NCBI RefSeq assembly: GCF_013149275.1
Contig: NZ_JABGNA010000005.1
Coordinates: 372,001 to 436,000 of the forward strand
Source: Mucilaginibacter sp. SG564
GTDB lineage: Bacteria > Bacteroidota > Bacteroidia > Sphingobacteriales > Sphingobacteriaceae
Direction: 5' to 3'
DNA: 64,000 nt
The translations under genes and the position numbers were made by a program. Under the pieces are notes generated by a model. The model was not told where the DNA came from. It was given only the letters and a program-made list of their open reading frames with translations, and ran no database searches. Each line of letters begins with the position of its first letter. The stretch's first letter is position 1. Shown piece after piece: positions 17,327-25,579 of the stretch.

Positions 17327-17671
17327 ATGGTAGCCGTAATTTTTGAAGTGATGCCTGCAGAGGGCAAAAAACAGGAATATCTGGATATAGCCGCCGATCT
17401 GAAACCCAAGCTGGTAACTATTGATGGTTTTATTTCGATAGAGCGGTTCCAGAGCCTCACCGATCCGGGTAAAATATTGTCCCTCTCCTTTTGGCGCGAC
17501 GAGGAAGCCGTAAAGCAATGGCGCAATGTGGAAATGCACCGGGATGCCCAGGCCAAAGGCCGCGACTATGTATTTAAAGATTACCATTTACGGATAGCTC
17601 ATGTGGTACGTGATTACGGCATGTTCGATAGGAAGGAAGCTCCGCAGGATAGTAAGCAGGCACACGGATGA
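17327..17671 (+). CDS. Antibiotic biosynthesis monooxygenase (ABM) domain protein
   Basis: A 114-residue dimeric alpha/beta-barrel protein of the ABM/heme-degrading monooxygenase fold. The ATG at 17327 starts the domain (MVAVIFEVMPAEGKKQEYLD); the longer open frame upstream runs through repeat sequence and is rejected. Typical marks are IDGFISIERFQSLTDPGKI, SLSFWRDEEAVKQWR and MHRDAQAKGR. Members include small monooxygenases and proteins without known activity; the substrate here is unknown. The YVFKDYHLRIAHVVRDYG tail is common in this subgroup. It is an isolated gene between repeat blocks. Confidence 0.85.
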   Translation: MVAVIFEVMPAEGKKQEYLDIAADLKPKLVTIDGFISIERFQSLTDPGKILSLSFWRDEEAVKQWRNVEMHRDAQAKGRDYVFKDYHLRIAHVVRDYGMFDRKEAPQDSKQAHG

Positions 17672-17680
17672 TTTTTAGCC

Positions 17681-17867
17681 TGTCAGTCTGAGCTTGTCGA
17701 AGACTAGCGCATAGAGGCCAGTCAACCATGCTTCGACGGGGCTCCGCATGACAGCCGATCAAAAAGCCAAAGCCTTGTGCGATTCCTTCCCTCTGGAAGG
17801 GGGAGGAAGGGGTTTATGGAACAGGATAATCATCGCGCGTAGAAACCCCTCCCTCCCATTACACCTC
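17681..17867. repeat. 187-bp direct repeat, left copy, starting with a family A palindrome
   Basis: Starts TGTCAGTCTGAGCTTGTCGA and ends CCCATTACACCTC. The first 75 bases are a family A palindrome; the rest includes GGAGGAAGGGGTTTATGGAA and ATCATCGCGCGTAGAAACCC. The right copy at 18824-19010 has the same length and order with scattered differences. The flavin reductase gene lies between the two copies. Confidence 0.85.
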
Positions 17868-17903
17868 CCCTACGCGCCCCTCCCGTGGGGAGGGAATTAA
17901 AAA

Positions 17904-17976
17904 CATCAGTCTGAGCTTGTCGAAGACTCGCGCGTAGAGGCCTACCCACCATGCTTCGACGGGGCTCAGCATGACA
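17904..17976. repeat. Family A palindromic repeat
   Basis: CATCAGTCTGAGCTTGTCGAAG pairs with CTTCGACGGGGCTCAGCATGA. It closely resembles the start of the 187-bp repeats on either side. Confidence 0.85.
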
Positions 17977-18111
17977 CCCCTGTTTTAACGTATCATCAGC
18001 ATGACGCCAGGCTGACCAAACACCGCAAGTTCCGGGTTTCATTGGGCTGTATGATTTGACAATTTTGAATAAGCAAATAAGCGTATTCAACAATTATCAA
18101 AACGTATCATC

Positions 18112-18804
18112 ATGCATAAAATAAGCGAACCCGCCATCCTGTACTTCGGCACCCCGGTAGTACTCATCAGTACACTGAACGAGGATGGATCCTATAATTT
18201 AGCGCCTATATCATCGGTTTTCTGGTTGGGCTGGCGTTGTATCATCGGTATGGCCACTACCTCCAAAACAGTACAGAACCTTCAACGCACCGGCCAGTGT
18301 GTTTTAAACCTGCCATCGGTTAATGAAGTGCAGGCCGTAAATAACCTGGCCCTGAAAACCGGCATGAATCCCGTGCCTGAGGCCAAACAAGGCCGCGGTT
18401 ATTATTATGAGCCCGATAAATTTGGCGTTGCCGGACTAACCCCGGTACCCTCGCAAAAAGTAGCCGCCCCACGCGCCATAGAATGTCCGGTGCAAATGGA
18501 AGCCCATGTAGCCCAAATACATCCCATTGGCGAAGACAACGACCTGCAACGCGGCCGCATTGTAACCATGGAATTAAAAATAGTACAGGTTTACCTGGAA
18601 GAATCCATCATTATGAATGGCGATCCTAACCGCGTTGATCCCGACAAGTGGCGCCCGCTGATCATGAGTTTCCAACAGTTTTACGGCTTGGGAGAACAGG
18701 TGCACGACTCGTCGCTGGCCTCAATTCCTGAGTATAAATACCGCAGCCCTGATATAGAGGTGGCGCGCAATATGAAAAATATGATGGAACCTGTGGCTGG
18801 ATGA
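18112..18804 (+). CDS. Flavin reductase family protein
   Basis: A 230-residue FMN-binding split-barrel protein of the flavin reductase (DIM6/NTAB) family. The N-terminal FGTPVVLISTLNEDGSYNLAPISSVFWLGWRC is the flavin-binding signature, followed by TSKTVQNLQRTGQCVLNLPS. The long C-terminal half with a conserved GDPNRVDPDKWRPLIMSFQQFYGL segment is seen in a subgroup often annotated this way. Such proteins reduce flavin for a partner or bind it as a cofactor; no partner oxygenase is adjacent, although an ABM-fold protein is the preceding gene. The gene is bracketed by two 187-bp direct repeats. Confidence 0.85.
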   Translation: MHKISEPAILYFGTPVVLISTLNEDGSYNLAPISSVFWLGWRCIIGMATTSKTVQNLQRTGQCVLNLPSVNEVQAVNNLALKTGMNPVPEAKQGRGYYYEPDKFGVAGLTPVPSQKVAAPRAIECPVQMEAHVAQIHPIGEDNDLQRGRIVTMELKIVQVYLEESIIMNGDPNRVDPDKWRPLIMSFQQFYGLGEQVHDSSLASIPEYKYRSPDIEVARNMKNMMEPVAG

Positions 18805-18823
18805 TGTAAGCCTCAGGGTGACT

Positions 18824-19010
18824 TGTCAGTCTGAGCCTGTCGAAGACGCGCGCGCAAAGGTCTGCCCACTATGCTTCGACAGAGCTCAGCATGACAGCCA
18901 TCAAAAGAGCCAAGGCCTTTGTGCGATTCCTTACCTCGGGAAGGGGAGGAAGGGGTTCATGGAACAGGATAATCATCGCGCGTAGAAACCCCTCTCTCCC
19001 ATTACACCTC
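18824..19010. repeat. 187-bp direct repeat, right copy
   Basis: Same module as 17681-17867: a family A palindrome (TGTCAGTCTGAGCCTGTCGA ... GCTCAGCATGACAGCC) followed by the GGAAGGGGAGGAAGGGGTTC and CATCGCGCGTAGAAACCCC text. Confidence 0.85.
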
Positions 19011-19012
19011 AT

Positions 19013-19251
19013 GCAGTCGCTCGGCTCCAGCCCAAAGGTGTTGGGAAGAAGAAAAAGTTGTCATTTCGACGAGGTACGAGGAGAAACTATCTCTTGAGCG
19101 CAGCGAAAAATCTTATACGCTGAGATAAGCAAATCGTACAAGATTTCTCTTCGCCCTCCCGCCCAGGCCTCAGCTTCTGCTCATCGAAATGACAACGTTC
19201 GGTATAAATTTATGTCTTCCCAACACCTGTCGGCTCCTGCCGAGCGATTGC
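19013..19251. repeat. Nested palindrome: outer 37-bp arms around a GTCATTTCGA element
   Basis: GCAGTCGCTCGGCTCCAGCC at 19013 and following to 19049 is answered by 19215-19251 (TCTTCCCAACACCTGTCGGC...GCGATTGC) with a few mismatches. Between them lies a second palindrome, 19058-19196, with outer arms GTTGTCATTTCGA and CGAAATGACAAC. One repeat therefore appears to sit inside another. Confidence 0.8.
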
Positions 19252-19344
19252 CGCAGTTTTTTATTTCAATAAGCAAGAACTTTAAATCCCAGCATAACAC
19301 CAGTACAATGGCAAAATATAATCCCAAGTCCCTATCTTCATCCC

Positions 19345-19911
19345 ATGGAAAAAATACGGGAATACTTTGAGCGGATTGTTCCCCTGAGCGATGGTGACTG
19401 GCAGCTGTTTTCGTCGAAGCTGACCAGGCAGGAGTTTCCGAACAAGGCGGTGCTTTTAAAAACGGGGCAAGCTGAGAATTACCTTTCATTTATGGAAACA
19501 GGCATCGTTCGCTACTACATCCCCAAACAAGAGAATGACCTTACTTTTACCTTTGTTTTTGCCAACAACTTTATCAGCGCATACGATTCCTTTTTAACCC
19601 GGCAGCCATCGCACTACCAGATTCAGGCATTAACCGATACCACTTTATGGCGGCTAACTTATGATGATTTGCAGACTATCTATAAAGAAACAGCAGTTGG
19701 CCAGACTATCGGCCGCCATGCCAGCGAAGCCATTTTCCTCAACAAATCCAAACGAGAATTATCCTTATTAAATGACAGCGCCGAACAGCGTTACCTGAAC
19801 TTGTTTACCGAGCAGCCGCATCTCATCAGGCAGATCCCCCTTAAATATATTGCATCATATATAGGCGTTACCCCACAGGGATTGAGCCGGATACGCCGCC
19901 GCATTACTTAA
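19345..19911 (+). CDS. Crp/Fnr family transcriptional regulator
   Basis: A 188-residue regulator with an N-terminal cyclic nucleotide-binding-like beta roll (VLLKTGQAENYLSFMETGIVRYY, FTFVFANNFISAYDSFLTRQ) and a short C-terminal helix-turn-helix (IPLKYIASYIGVTPQGLSRI). No Cys cluster for an FNR-type 4Fe-4S centre is present. The Bacteroidota Crp/Fnr subgroup with this architecture is large and mostly without known ligands. The DoxX-family membrane gene starts 59 bases downstream in the same direction and is a plausible target or partner. Confidence 0.88.
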   Translation: MEKIREYFERIVPLSDGDWQLFSSKLTRQEFPNKAVLLKTGQAENYLSFMETGIVRYYIPKQENDLTFTFVFANNFISAYDSFLTRQPSHYQIQALTDTTLWRLTYDDLQTIYKETAVGQTIGRHASEAIFLNKSKRELSLLNDSAEQRYLNLFTEQPHLIRQIPLKYIASYIGVTPQGLSRIRRRIT

Positions 19912-19970
19912 CTTAGGTTCATTGTTTGCTGTTGGGTATATCCTCAACTTTGCATCAGGAGAACACACAT

Positions 19971-20417
19971 ATGAAAGTATTGATCGTACTACTGGCCACA
20001 TTTGGCATAGGCCTCATCGTTACCAAATTAACCGGTGGCTTTAATATAAAACTATCAGCCCAGATAGCTATGGCCGTGATGACGACGTTTACCGCTCTTG
20101 GGCATTTTAAGTTTACCCAGGGCATGGCCATGATGCTGCCTGCATTTATCCCCTACAAAAAACAGATAGTATATATTACCGGGGTGATAGAAATAGCAGC
20201 CGCCGTAGGTTTGCTTATTCCTGCTGCCCGTACGCTTACCGCATGGTGCCTTATCCTGTTTTTTGTGGTGCTTACCCCGGCCAATATACATGCAGCCATA
20301 AAGCACCTCAACATGGAAAAAGCCGCGTTTGATGGCCCTGGCCCTGAGTACTTATGGTTCCGGATACCCTTACAGCTTTTGTTTATAGCCTGGGTTTACT
20401 GGAGCTGTTTGCTGTAG
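19971..20417 (+). CDS. DoxX family membrane protein
   Basis: A 148-residue inner-membrane protein with four hydrophobic helices. It shows the DoxX pattern FTALGHFKFTQGMAMMLPAFIP and YITGVIEIAAAVGLLIPAARTLTAWCLILFF. The ATG at 19971 follows CAGGAGAACACACAT, a good ribosome-binding site, and opens with a membrane helix, so it is preferred over an upstream ATG at 19926. Its role is unknown; family members are linked to redox and thiosulfate metabolism in other organisms. Its stop is immediately next to the stop of the convergent unknown gene. Confidence 0.85.
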   Translation: MKVLIVLLATFGIGLIVTKLTGGFNIKLSAQIAMAVMTTFTALGHFKFTQGMAMMLPAFIPYKKQIVYITGVIEIAAAVGLLIPAARTLTAWCLILFFVVLTPANIHAAIKHLNMEKAAFDGPGPEYLWFRIPLQLLFIAWVYWSCLL

Positions 20418-21005
20418 TTATTTTTTCACAAACTGCTTTAATACTTTGCGTGCCATGCGGCTATCGGGCCACATCGTAATTTTATAATGATCCTGGCCTT
20501 CGTCGGCTTCGGGATCTACGTTGTTTAATCCTGAAGAATAAACCCGTACCCGGTATTTTCCGGGAGTGACGATGAGCTTGAGATATGATTTATAATCCGG
20601 AAAGTTGAGCACCTGCAACAGGCCCGATTGTACGGTGATGCCAGCCTCAACCACATGATCATACCGGCTAAAATCGTTTTCAGGATCGGCACTGTCCAAT
20701 ATTTCCAGGTCGGCTTTTACATGTCCATAGCTTTCGATACTGATGCCGAGGATGTCATAGTCAACGCCTAATCTGTCGTGATAAGCTTCGGGTGTCCAGA
20801 AGGTATTGGAACCCGTATTACTTTTATAAGCCGAATCGCAAAGGTAAAACTGGTTGCTTTTGGTAAAAAAATCAAGCCGGTACTTGCCGGATGGCTTTGC
20901 CGTAAATGCCAGGTTAGAAAATGATAAAAAAATAAGGATGCAAGGAACCAGGAGAAAAGCCCAGCGCTTTATTTTTACCGATCTATTGCTCCTGATTCCT
21001 TGCAT
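20418..21005 (-). CDS. Unknown protein with N-terminal membrane or signal segment
   Basis: A 195-residue protein I do not recognise. One hydrophobic segment near residues 15-34 (WAFLLVPCILIFLSFSNLAF), flanked by basic residues, could be an uncleaved anchor or a signal peptide ending near FTAKPSG. The rest is beta-rich (KYRLDFFTKSNQFYL, LKLIVTPGKYRVRVYSSGL), like an immunoglobulin-type extracytoplasmic domain, with a C-terminal basic tail. It ends flush against the DoxX gene stop on the other strand. It is preceded by a repeat-filled spacer containing its promoter. Confidence 0.6.
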   Translation of the reverse strand: MQGIRSNRSVKIKRWAFLLVPCILIFLSFSNLAFTAKPSGKYRLDFFTKSNQFYLCDSAYKSNTGSNTFWTPEAYHDRLGVDYDILGISIESYGHVKADLEILDSADPENDFSRYDHVVEAGITVQSGLLQVLNFPDYKSYLKLIVTPGKYRVRVYSSGLNNVDPEADEGQDHYKITMWPDSRMARKVLKQFVKK

Positions 21006-21127
21006 CTGTCTTTAATTTCTGATTTTCAAAAGAGTCCTTGTTCCTTGACCACATCGACTCACCCCGACATCGCTGCGCTCGTCACCCCTCTCTCCGCTTC
21101 GCGCATAGAGGGGTTTGCATTTTATTT

Positions 21128-21208
21128 TTGTCATCCTGAGGAGCGAAGGATCTATTCTACAAATTGAAAAGTTTAATAATAGATGCTTCACTTCGTTCAG
21201 CATGACAA
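21128..21208. repeat. Family C palindromic repeat
   Basis: TTGTCATCCTGAGGAGCGAA pairs with TTCGTTCAGCATGACAA; about 35 bases of loop text between. Confidence 0.8.
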
Positions 21209-21231
21209 ATCTGTTTTTTTATCTTTCGCTC

Positions 21232-21335
21232 CCGCGAGATTAGTGTAGCGTATCTCGTGGGGGTATGTAGTAAGCTTCCAGCCTACATCAGCAGGAAGCT
21301 GAGCCATGATCACCACGGGCTGAAAGCCCGCGGCA
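21232..21335. repeat. Family D palindromic repeat, reversed
   Basis: Reads CCGCGAGATTAGTGTAGCGT ... CACGGGCTGAAAGCCCGCGG, the reverse complement of the 3775-3880 element. Confidence 0.85.
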
Positions 21336-21396
21336 GTATTACATTTGCATTTGTTTTGTCTTGATTCCTGATTCTTATTTCTTGCTTCTCAAAATG

Positions 21397-23298
21397 CTAC
21401 AAAGCTCCTGCCTTAATCTCATCAACCACCGCCGGATCAAGCAGTGTAGAAGTATCGCCTAAATTAGAGGTATCGCCTTCGGCAATCTTGCGCAATATGC
21501 GGCGCATGATCTTGCCCGAGCGTGTTTTAGGCAACCCGGTTACAAACTGGATCTTATCGGGTTTGGCAATAGCGCCAATGATACGCGATACGGTCATCAT
21601 GATATCTTTACGGGTGAGGTCATCATCGGCATGATGCTTAGGGCATACTACAAAAGCGTAAATACCCTGTCCTTTGATATCATGCGGATAGCCAACCACA
21701 GCCGACTCCACCACACTGCTGTGCATGTTGATGGCGTTTTCCACTTCGGCAGTACCAATACGGTGACCGGATACGTTCAGCACATCATCCACACGACCTG
21801 TGATACGGTAATAACCATCCTCATCACGCAAACAGCCGTCACCGGTAAAATACAGGTTTTCGTAAGTAGCGAAATAAGTGGTGCGGCAACGCTCATGATC
21901 GCCATAAGTAGTGCGCAGCATACCGGGCCACGGGAATTTTATACACAGGTTACCGCTTACGCCGTTACCTTCCACCTCTTTACCATTTTCATCAACCAAT
22001 ATGGGCTGAATGCCAGGCAGCGGCAAGGTAGCATAACCCGGTTTAGTTGGGGTTACATTACAAATAGGCGATATCATTAAACCACCGGTTTCTGTTTGCC
22101 ACCAGGTATCGGCAATGGGGCATTTACCATGACCAATTTTTTCATCAAACCAATGCCAGGCCTCTTCATTAATAGGCTCACCTACGGATCCCAGTTTTTT
22201 CAATGAGCTCAGATCTTTACCCTTCAAAGGCTCTTCGCCAAAGCTCATTAAGGAGCGGATGGCGGTTGGCGCGGTATATAATATGTTTACTTTGTATTTA
22301 TCAACTATTTCCCAGAAACGGCCTGCATCCGGGTAGGTAGGCACTCCTTCAAACATCAAGGTAGTAGCACCTTGTGATAGCGGCCCGTAGGCTATATAAG
22401 AGTGCCCGGTGATCCAGCCTATATCGGCAGTACAAAAATACACCTCTCCTTTATTATACTGGAACACGTTGGCAAAAGTATAACCGGCATACACCATGTA
22501 TCCGCCGCAGGTATGCACTACACCTTTGGGTTTACCGGTTGAGCCCGAAGTATACAGGATGAACAGCATATCCTCGGCATCCATTATTTCAACCGGGCAT
22601 TGTGGATTGCCCTGGGTTTCTACCTTTTTTACTTCATCCTCCCACCATACATCGCGGCCCTTGATCATGGATACCGGTGTGCGGCTGCGGGTTAATACAA
22701 TTACTTTTTTAACGGATTTGCATTGAACCAGGGCATCATCAATTACATTTTTTAAAGGGATATCCTTATTACCACGAAAACCGCCGTCGGCAGTGATCAC
22801 GATATTACATTCGGCATCATTGATCCTGTCGGCAATAGACTGGGCCGAAAAGCCACCAAATACTACAGAGTGAATAGCACCAATACGGGCACAGGCCAAA
22901 ACAGCGATGGCCAGCTCGGGTACCATGGGCATGTAGATACAGATACGGTCGCCTTTTTTAGCGCCGTTGTTTTTGAGCACGTTGGCAAACTGGCAAACCT
23001 TATCATGCAACTGACGGTAGGTTAATACGCGGTGATCTTCCTGCGGATCATTGGGCTCCCATATAATAGCGGGTTTATCGCCCTGGGTTTCCAGGTGACG
23101 GTCCAAACAGTTTTCAGTAATATTGAGTTTGGCACCCTGGAACCATTTTACGTTTGGTTCTTTAAAGTTCCAGTCAAGCACCTTATCCCACTTTTTGTGC
23201 CAGTAAAAATTATCGGCAATGCCGGCCCAAAACTGCTCAGGCTGTTCAACACTCTGCTGGTAAACCTGCTTGTATTCGTCAAATGATGTAATCTTCAT
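21397..23298 (-). CDS. acsA: Acetyl-CoA synthetase
   Basis: A 633-residue AMP-forming acetate--CoA ligase that activates acetate in the cytoplasm. The N-terminal ACAS region (YQQSVEQPEQFWAGIADNFYWHKKWDKVLDW) is present. The P-loop is ILYTSGSTGKPKGVVHTCGGY, WWQTETGG marks the acyl pocket (the Trp favours acetate), and YFTGDGCLRDEDGYYRITGRVDD is the hinge. The C-terminal PKTRSGKIMRRILRKIA carries the lysine known to be regulated by acetylation. Length is slightly below the usual 640-660. It is flanked on both sides by long spacers and is likely monocistronic. Confidence 0.96.
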   Translation of the reverse strand: MKITSFDEYKQVYQQSVEQPEQFWAGIADNFYWHKKWDKVLDWNFKEPNVKWFQGAKLNITENCLDRHLETQGDKPAIIWEPNDPQEDHRVLTYRQLHDKVCQFANVLKNNGAKKGDRICIYMPMVPELAIAVLACARIGAIHSVVFGGFSAQSIADRINDAECNIVITADGGFRGNKDIPLKNVIDDALVQCKSVKKVIVLTRSRTPVSMIKGRDVWWEDEVKKVETQGNPQCPVEIMDAEDMLFILYTSGSTGKPKGVVHTCGGYMVYAGYTFANVFQYNKGEVYFCTADIGWITGHSYIAYGPLSQGATTLMFEGVPTYPDAGRFWEIVDKYKVNILYTAPTAIRSLMSFGEEPLKGKDLSSLKKLGSVGEPINEEAWHWFDEKIGHGKCPIADTWWQTETGGLMISPICNVTPTKPGYATLPLPGIQPILVDENGKEVEGNGVSGNLCIKFPWPGMLRTTYGDHERCRTTYFATYENLYFTGDGCLRDEDGYYRITGRVDDVLNVSGHRIGTAEVENAINMHSSVVESAVVGYPHDIKGQGIYAFVVCPKHHADDDLTRKDIMMTVSRIIGAIAKPDKIQFVTGLPKTRSGKIMRRILRKIAEGDTSNLGDTSTLLDPAVVDEIKAGAL

Positions 23299-23461
23299 AA
23301 TGGTTTAATGGAGGGCGTAAATTAGTAATTTATGTGTTAAGTATAAATTAAAATCACTACTTATTAAAAAAATTTAAGAAGTAATTTCATGGCCGGTAAC
23401 GGGTTGAGATCAAAGCCAATGCCCTCTTTTTAAAAGAATTTGAAATATTTTAAAAACGTGC

Positions 23462-23492
23462 TTGAATATTTGATTTAAAAGTCTGATATTTG
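23462..23492 (+). promoter_or_regulatory. Probable promoter of the rpmB-rpmG operon
   Basis: TTG (-33) at 23462-23464, a 20-base spacer, then GATATTTG at 23485-23492, which matches the Bacteroidota -7 consensus TANNTTTG at six of eight positions counting the free bases. It lies 45 bases ahead of the rpmB start. Confidence 0.45.
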
Positions 23493-23536
23493 CAAACTCT
23501 TTTTGAATAAAGGGTTGATAATTAAAAATATTTGTC

Positions 23537-23770
23537 ATGTCAAGAATTTGTGATCTAACAGGAAAAGGATCTATTGTAGGTAATAACGTTTCTAACTCAA
23601 ACGTTAAAACAAAACGCAGGTTTCATCCTAACTTAAAACTTAAAAAGTTTTATATCCCTGAAGAAGATAAATGGATTACCTTAAAGGTATCTACATCAGC
23701 TGTTAAAACTATCAGCAAAAACGGTATTACTGCCTGTATCAATAAATTTGTTAAAAAAGGATACATTTAG
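23537..23770 (+). CDS. rpmB: 50S ribosomal protein L28
   Basis: A 77-residue large-subunit ribosomal protein. The start [20 protein letters not shown] and the [20 protein letters not shown] segment are the bL28 signature. Length is standard for Bacteroidota. First gene of an rpmB-rpmG-DUF4295 group followed by ftsY, a conserved order in the phylum. The 106-base gap to rpmG holds a 9-bp inverted repeat (GTTGTACGT at 23774 and ACGTACAAC at 23857). Confidence 0.97.
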   Translation: MSRICDLTGKGSIVGNNVSNSNVKTKRRFHPNLKLKKFYIPEEDKWITLKVSTSAVKTISKNGITACINKFVKKGYI

Positions 23771-23876
23771 TAGGTTGTACGTTTGAGGTTTTGCGTTATA
23801 CGTGAAATGGAAAGCGTGCAGAATAATTTGAAAAATTGCGTAAGCCGTGAGGCTACACGTACAACATAAAAAGAAA

Positions 23877-24059
23877 ATGGCAAAAAAAGGCAACAGGGTT
23901 CAGGTAATTTTAGAGTGTACTGAACACAAAACAAGCGGTATGCCAGGCATGTCTCGCTATATTACCACCAAAAACAAAAAAAATACAACTGAAAGGTTAG
24001 AATTGAAAAAATTCAACCCGGTTTTACGTAAAGTAACCGTTCACAAAGAGATTAAATAA
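23877..24059 (+). CDS. rpmG: 50S ribosomal protein L33
   Basis: A 60-residue ribosomal protein beginning [20 protein letters not shown]. The ATG at 23877 is chosen over an in-frame one 30 bases earlier because MAKKGNR is the conserved L33 start. [20 protein letters not shown] and [13 protein letters not shown] complete the family pattern. Of the zinc-binding cysteines found in C+ forms of L33 only one Cys is seen, so this is a C- (zinc-independent) form. Confidence 0.97.
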   Translation: MAKKGNRVQVILECTEHKTSGMPGMSRYITTKNKKNTTERLELKKFNPVLRKVTVHKEIK

Positions 24060-24099
24060 TTAGTTGATTCAATTGATGATTGATTAAGCTTTAAGCTGA

Positions 24100-24136
24100 A
24101 ATCACTAATTCAATAATTCACTAACTCAATAATTAA
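24100..24136. repeat. CACTAATTCAATAATTCAC word repeat in the rpmG-DUF4295 gap
   Basis: AATCACTAATTCAATAATTC and CACTAACTCAATAATT follow each other directly ahead of the DUF4295 start. The same words occur at 12339-12375 and 26996-27025, each time just ahead of a gene start. Confidence 0.6.
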
Positions 24137-24141
24137 ACAAC

Positions 24142-24306
24142 ATGGCAAAGAAAGTAGTTGCAACACTGAAAGTAGCAGGTAAAGGCAAAGAATATTCAAA
24201 AGTGATCACCATGAATAAATCACCAAAAACTGGTGCTTATTCATTCAAAACACAAATTGTCCCTAACGATTTTGTTAAGGATGCAATTGCAGGTAAAACA
24301 CTGTAA
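24142..24306 (+). CDS. DUF4295 family protein
   Basis: A 54-residue basic protein starting MAKKVVATLKVAGKGKEY and ending AIAGKTL. DUF4295 is a small Bacteroidota-specific family that almost always follows rpmG, as here; it is presumed to be a ribosome-associated protein, which is context inference. The basic, Lys-rich composition supports RNA binding. A weak terminator follows, so ftsY probably has its own promoter. Confidence 0.85.
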   Translation: MAKKVVATLKVAGKGKEYSKVITMNKSPKTGAYSFKTQIVPNDFVKDAIAGKTL

Positions 24307-24328
24307 TCACTGCCGATCAAAATATACG

Positions 24329-24361
24329 AAGCCGTCTTGTTTTTACGAGAGGGCTTTTTTT
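24329..24361 (+). terminator. Terminator after DUF4295
   Basis: AAGCC..TCT stem with AGA..GGCTT arm around a TTTTTAC loop, followed by a seven-T tract. Confidence 0.6.
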
Positions 24362-24490
24362 GTTGAGGCTAGTCTGAATCAGGATTTACAGAATTAATGA
24401 ATTGACAGAATGTCAAGTAAGTTGATTCTTTTATCCTGAGTAATATATTTTAATTCTGAGAATTCTAGAATTCTGAAAATTCTGATCACT

Positions 24491-25456
24491 ATGGGATTAT
24501 TTGATTTTTTTAAGAAAAAGGAAAATACGCAGCAGGAACAGCAGGCGCTTGATACCAGTTTAGAAAAAACCAAGGATAACTTTTTTTCAAAGATCACCAA
24601 GGTAATTGCCGGTAAATCAACCGTTGACGACGACGTTTTGGATGAGCTGGAAGAGGTTCTGGTAACATCAGACGTAGGTGTAAGCACCACCCTCAAAATC
24701 ATCGAGCGTATACAAGCCCGCGTGGCCCGCGATAAATATGTAGGCGCCGGCGAGCTGAACAACCTGCTGAAAGACGAGATACAACAACTCCTGGCCGAAA
24801 ACAACAGCAACGATTTCCGGAATTTTGAATATGGTAACCACAAACCATACGTTATTATGGTGGTTGGTGTTAACGGTGTTGGTAAAACTACCACCATCGG
24901 CAAGCTGGCCCACAAGCTAAAGCAAGCAGGTAACCAGGTGGTTTTAGGCGCTGCGGATACCTTCCGTGCCGCTGCGGTGGATCAGATCAAACTTTGGGGC
25001 GAGCGTGTTGGTGTAAAAGTAGTGGCACAAGCCATGGGTTCCGATCCGGCTTCTGTAGCTTACGATACCCTGCGTTCGGCAGTGGCGGCAGGCGATGATG
25101 TAGCCATTATAGATACCGCAGGCCGTTTGCACAATAAAGTTGGCCTGATGAACGAGCTCACCAAGATCAAAAACGTAATGCAAAAGGTAATTCCCGGCGC
25201 TCCGCATGAGATACTGCTGGTGCTGGATGCCTCAACCGGGCAAAATGCCATTGAGCAATGCAAGCAATTTACCGAAGCCACCAATGTAAACGCCCTGGCC
25301 TTAACCAAATTGGATGGTACAGCCAAAGGCGGTGTGGTGATCGGCATATCGGATCAATTTAAGATTCCCGTAAAGTATATAGGTGTAGGTGAAGGCGTAG
25401 AACATTTGCAGTTGTTTGACAGGCAGGCCTTCGTGGACTCTCTATTCAAACAATAA
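24491..25456 (+). CDS. ftsY: Signal recognition particle receptor FtsY
   Basis: SRP receptor GTPase that docks ribosome-nascent chain complexes at the inner membrane. The short charged N-terminus (GLFDFFKKKENTQQEQQ) replaces the long acidic A domain of E. coli, as usual in Bacteroidota. The NG domain is complete: G1 GVNGVGKTTTIGKLA near residues 122-136, DTFRAAAVDQ, DTAGRLHNKVGLMNELTKI, TKLDGTAKGG and the closing IGVGEGVEHLQLFD. It is 321 residues. It is upstream of rimO in the same direction, separated by a family B palindrome. Confidence 0.96.
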   Translation: MGLFDFFKKKENTQQEQQALDTSLEKTKDNFFSKITKVIAGKSTVDDDVLDELEEVLVTSDVGVSTTLKIIERIQARVARDKYVGAGELNNLLKDEIQQLLAENNSNDFRNFEYGNHKPYVIMVVGVNGVGKTTTIGKLAHKLKQAGNQVVLGAADTFRAAAVDQIKLWGERVGVKVVAQAMGSDPASVAYDTLRSAVAAGDDVAIIDTAGRLHNKVGLMNELTKIKNVMQKVIPGAPHEILLVLDASTGQNAIEQCKQFTEATNVNALALTKLDGTAKGGVVIGISDQFKIPVKYIGVGEGVEHLQLFDRQAFVDSLFKQ

Positions 25457-25464
25457 TATAAAAT

Positions 25465-25552
25465 ATGTCATTGCGAGGAGGAACGACGAAGCAATCTCCT
25501 CCCTTGCATTCTTATACATAGTTCGCGATTGCTTCGTTCCTCGCAATGACAT
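25465..25552. repeat. Family B palindromic repeat
   Basis: ATGTCATTGCGAGGAGGAAC...GCAATC at 25465-25496 pairs with 25527-25552 (GATTGCTTCGTTCCTCGCAA...), about 26 paired bases. It fills the ftsY-rimO gap. Confidence 0.88.
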
Positions 25553-25579
25553 TATGGTTATTGCAATGATTAGTGTGTT

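Larger units (their letters stand above)
21006..21396. other. Repeat-filled spacer, no gene seen
   Basis: Contains a CACCCCGACATCGCTGCG / AGAGGGGTTTGCATT text, a family C palindrome (21128-21208), a reversed family D palindrome (21232-21335) and, next to acs, the TCTTGATTCCTGATTCTTA words. It lies between the starts and ends of minus-strand genes. Confidence 0.7.

Noticed and set aside
24394..24915. 173-codon frame antisense to ftsY
   Set aside because: Ser/Thr-rich mirror of the FtsY coding strand, with no start context; FtsY itself is certain.
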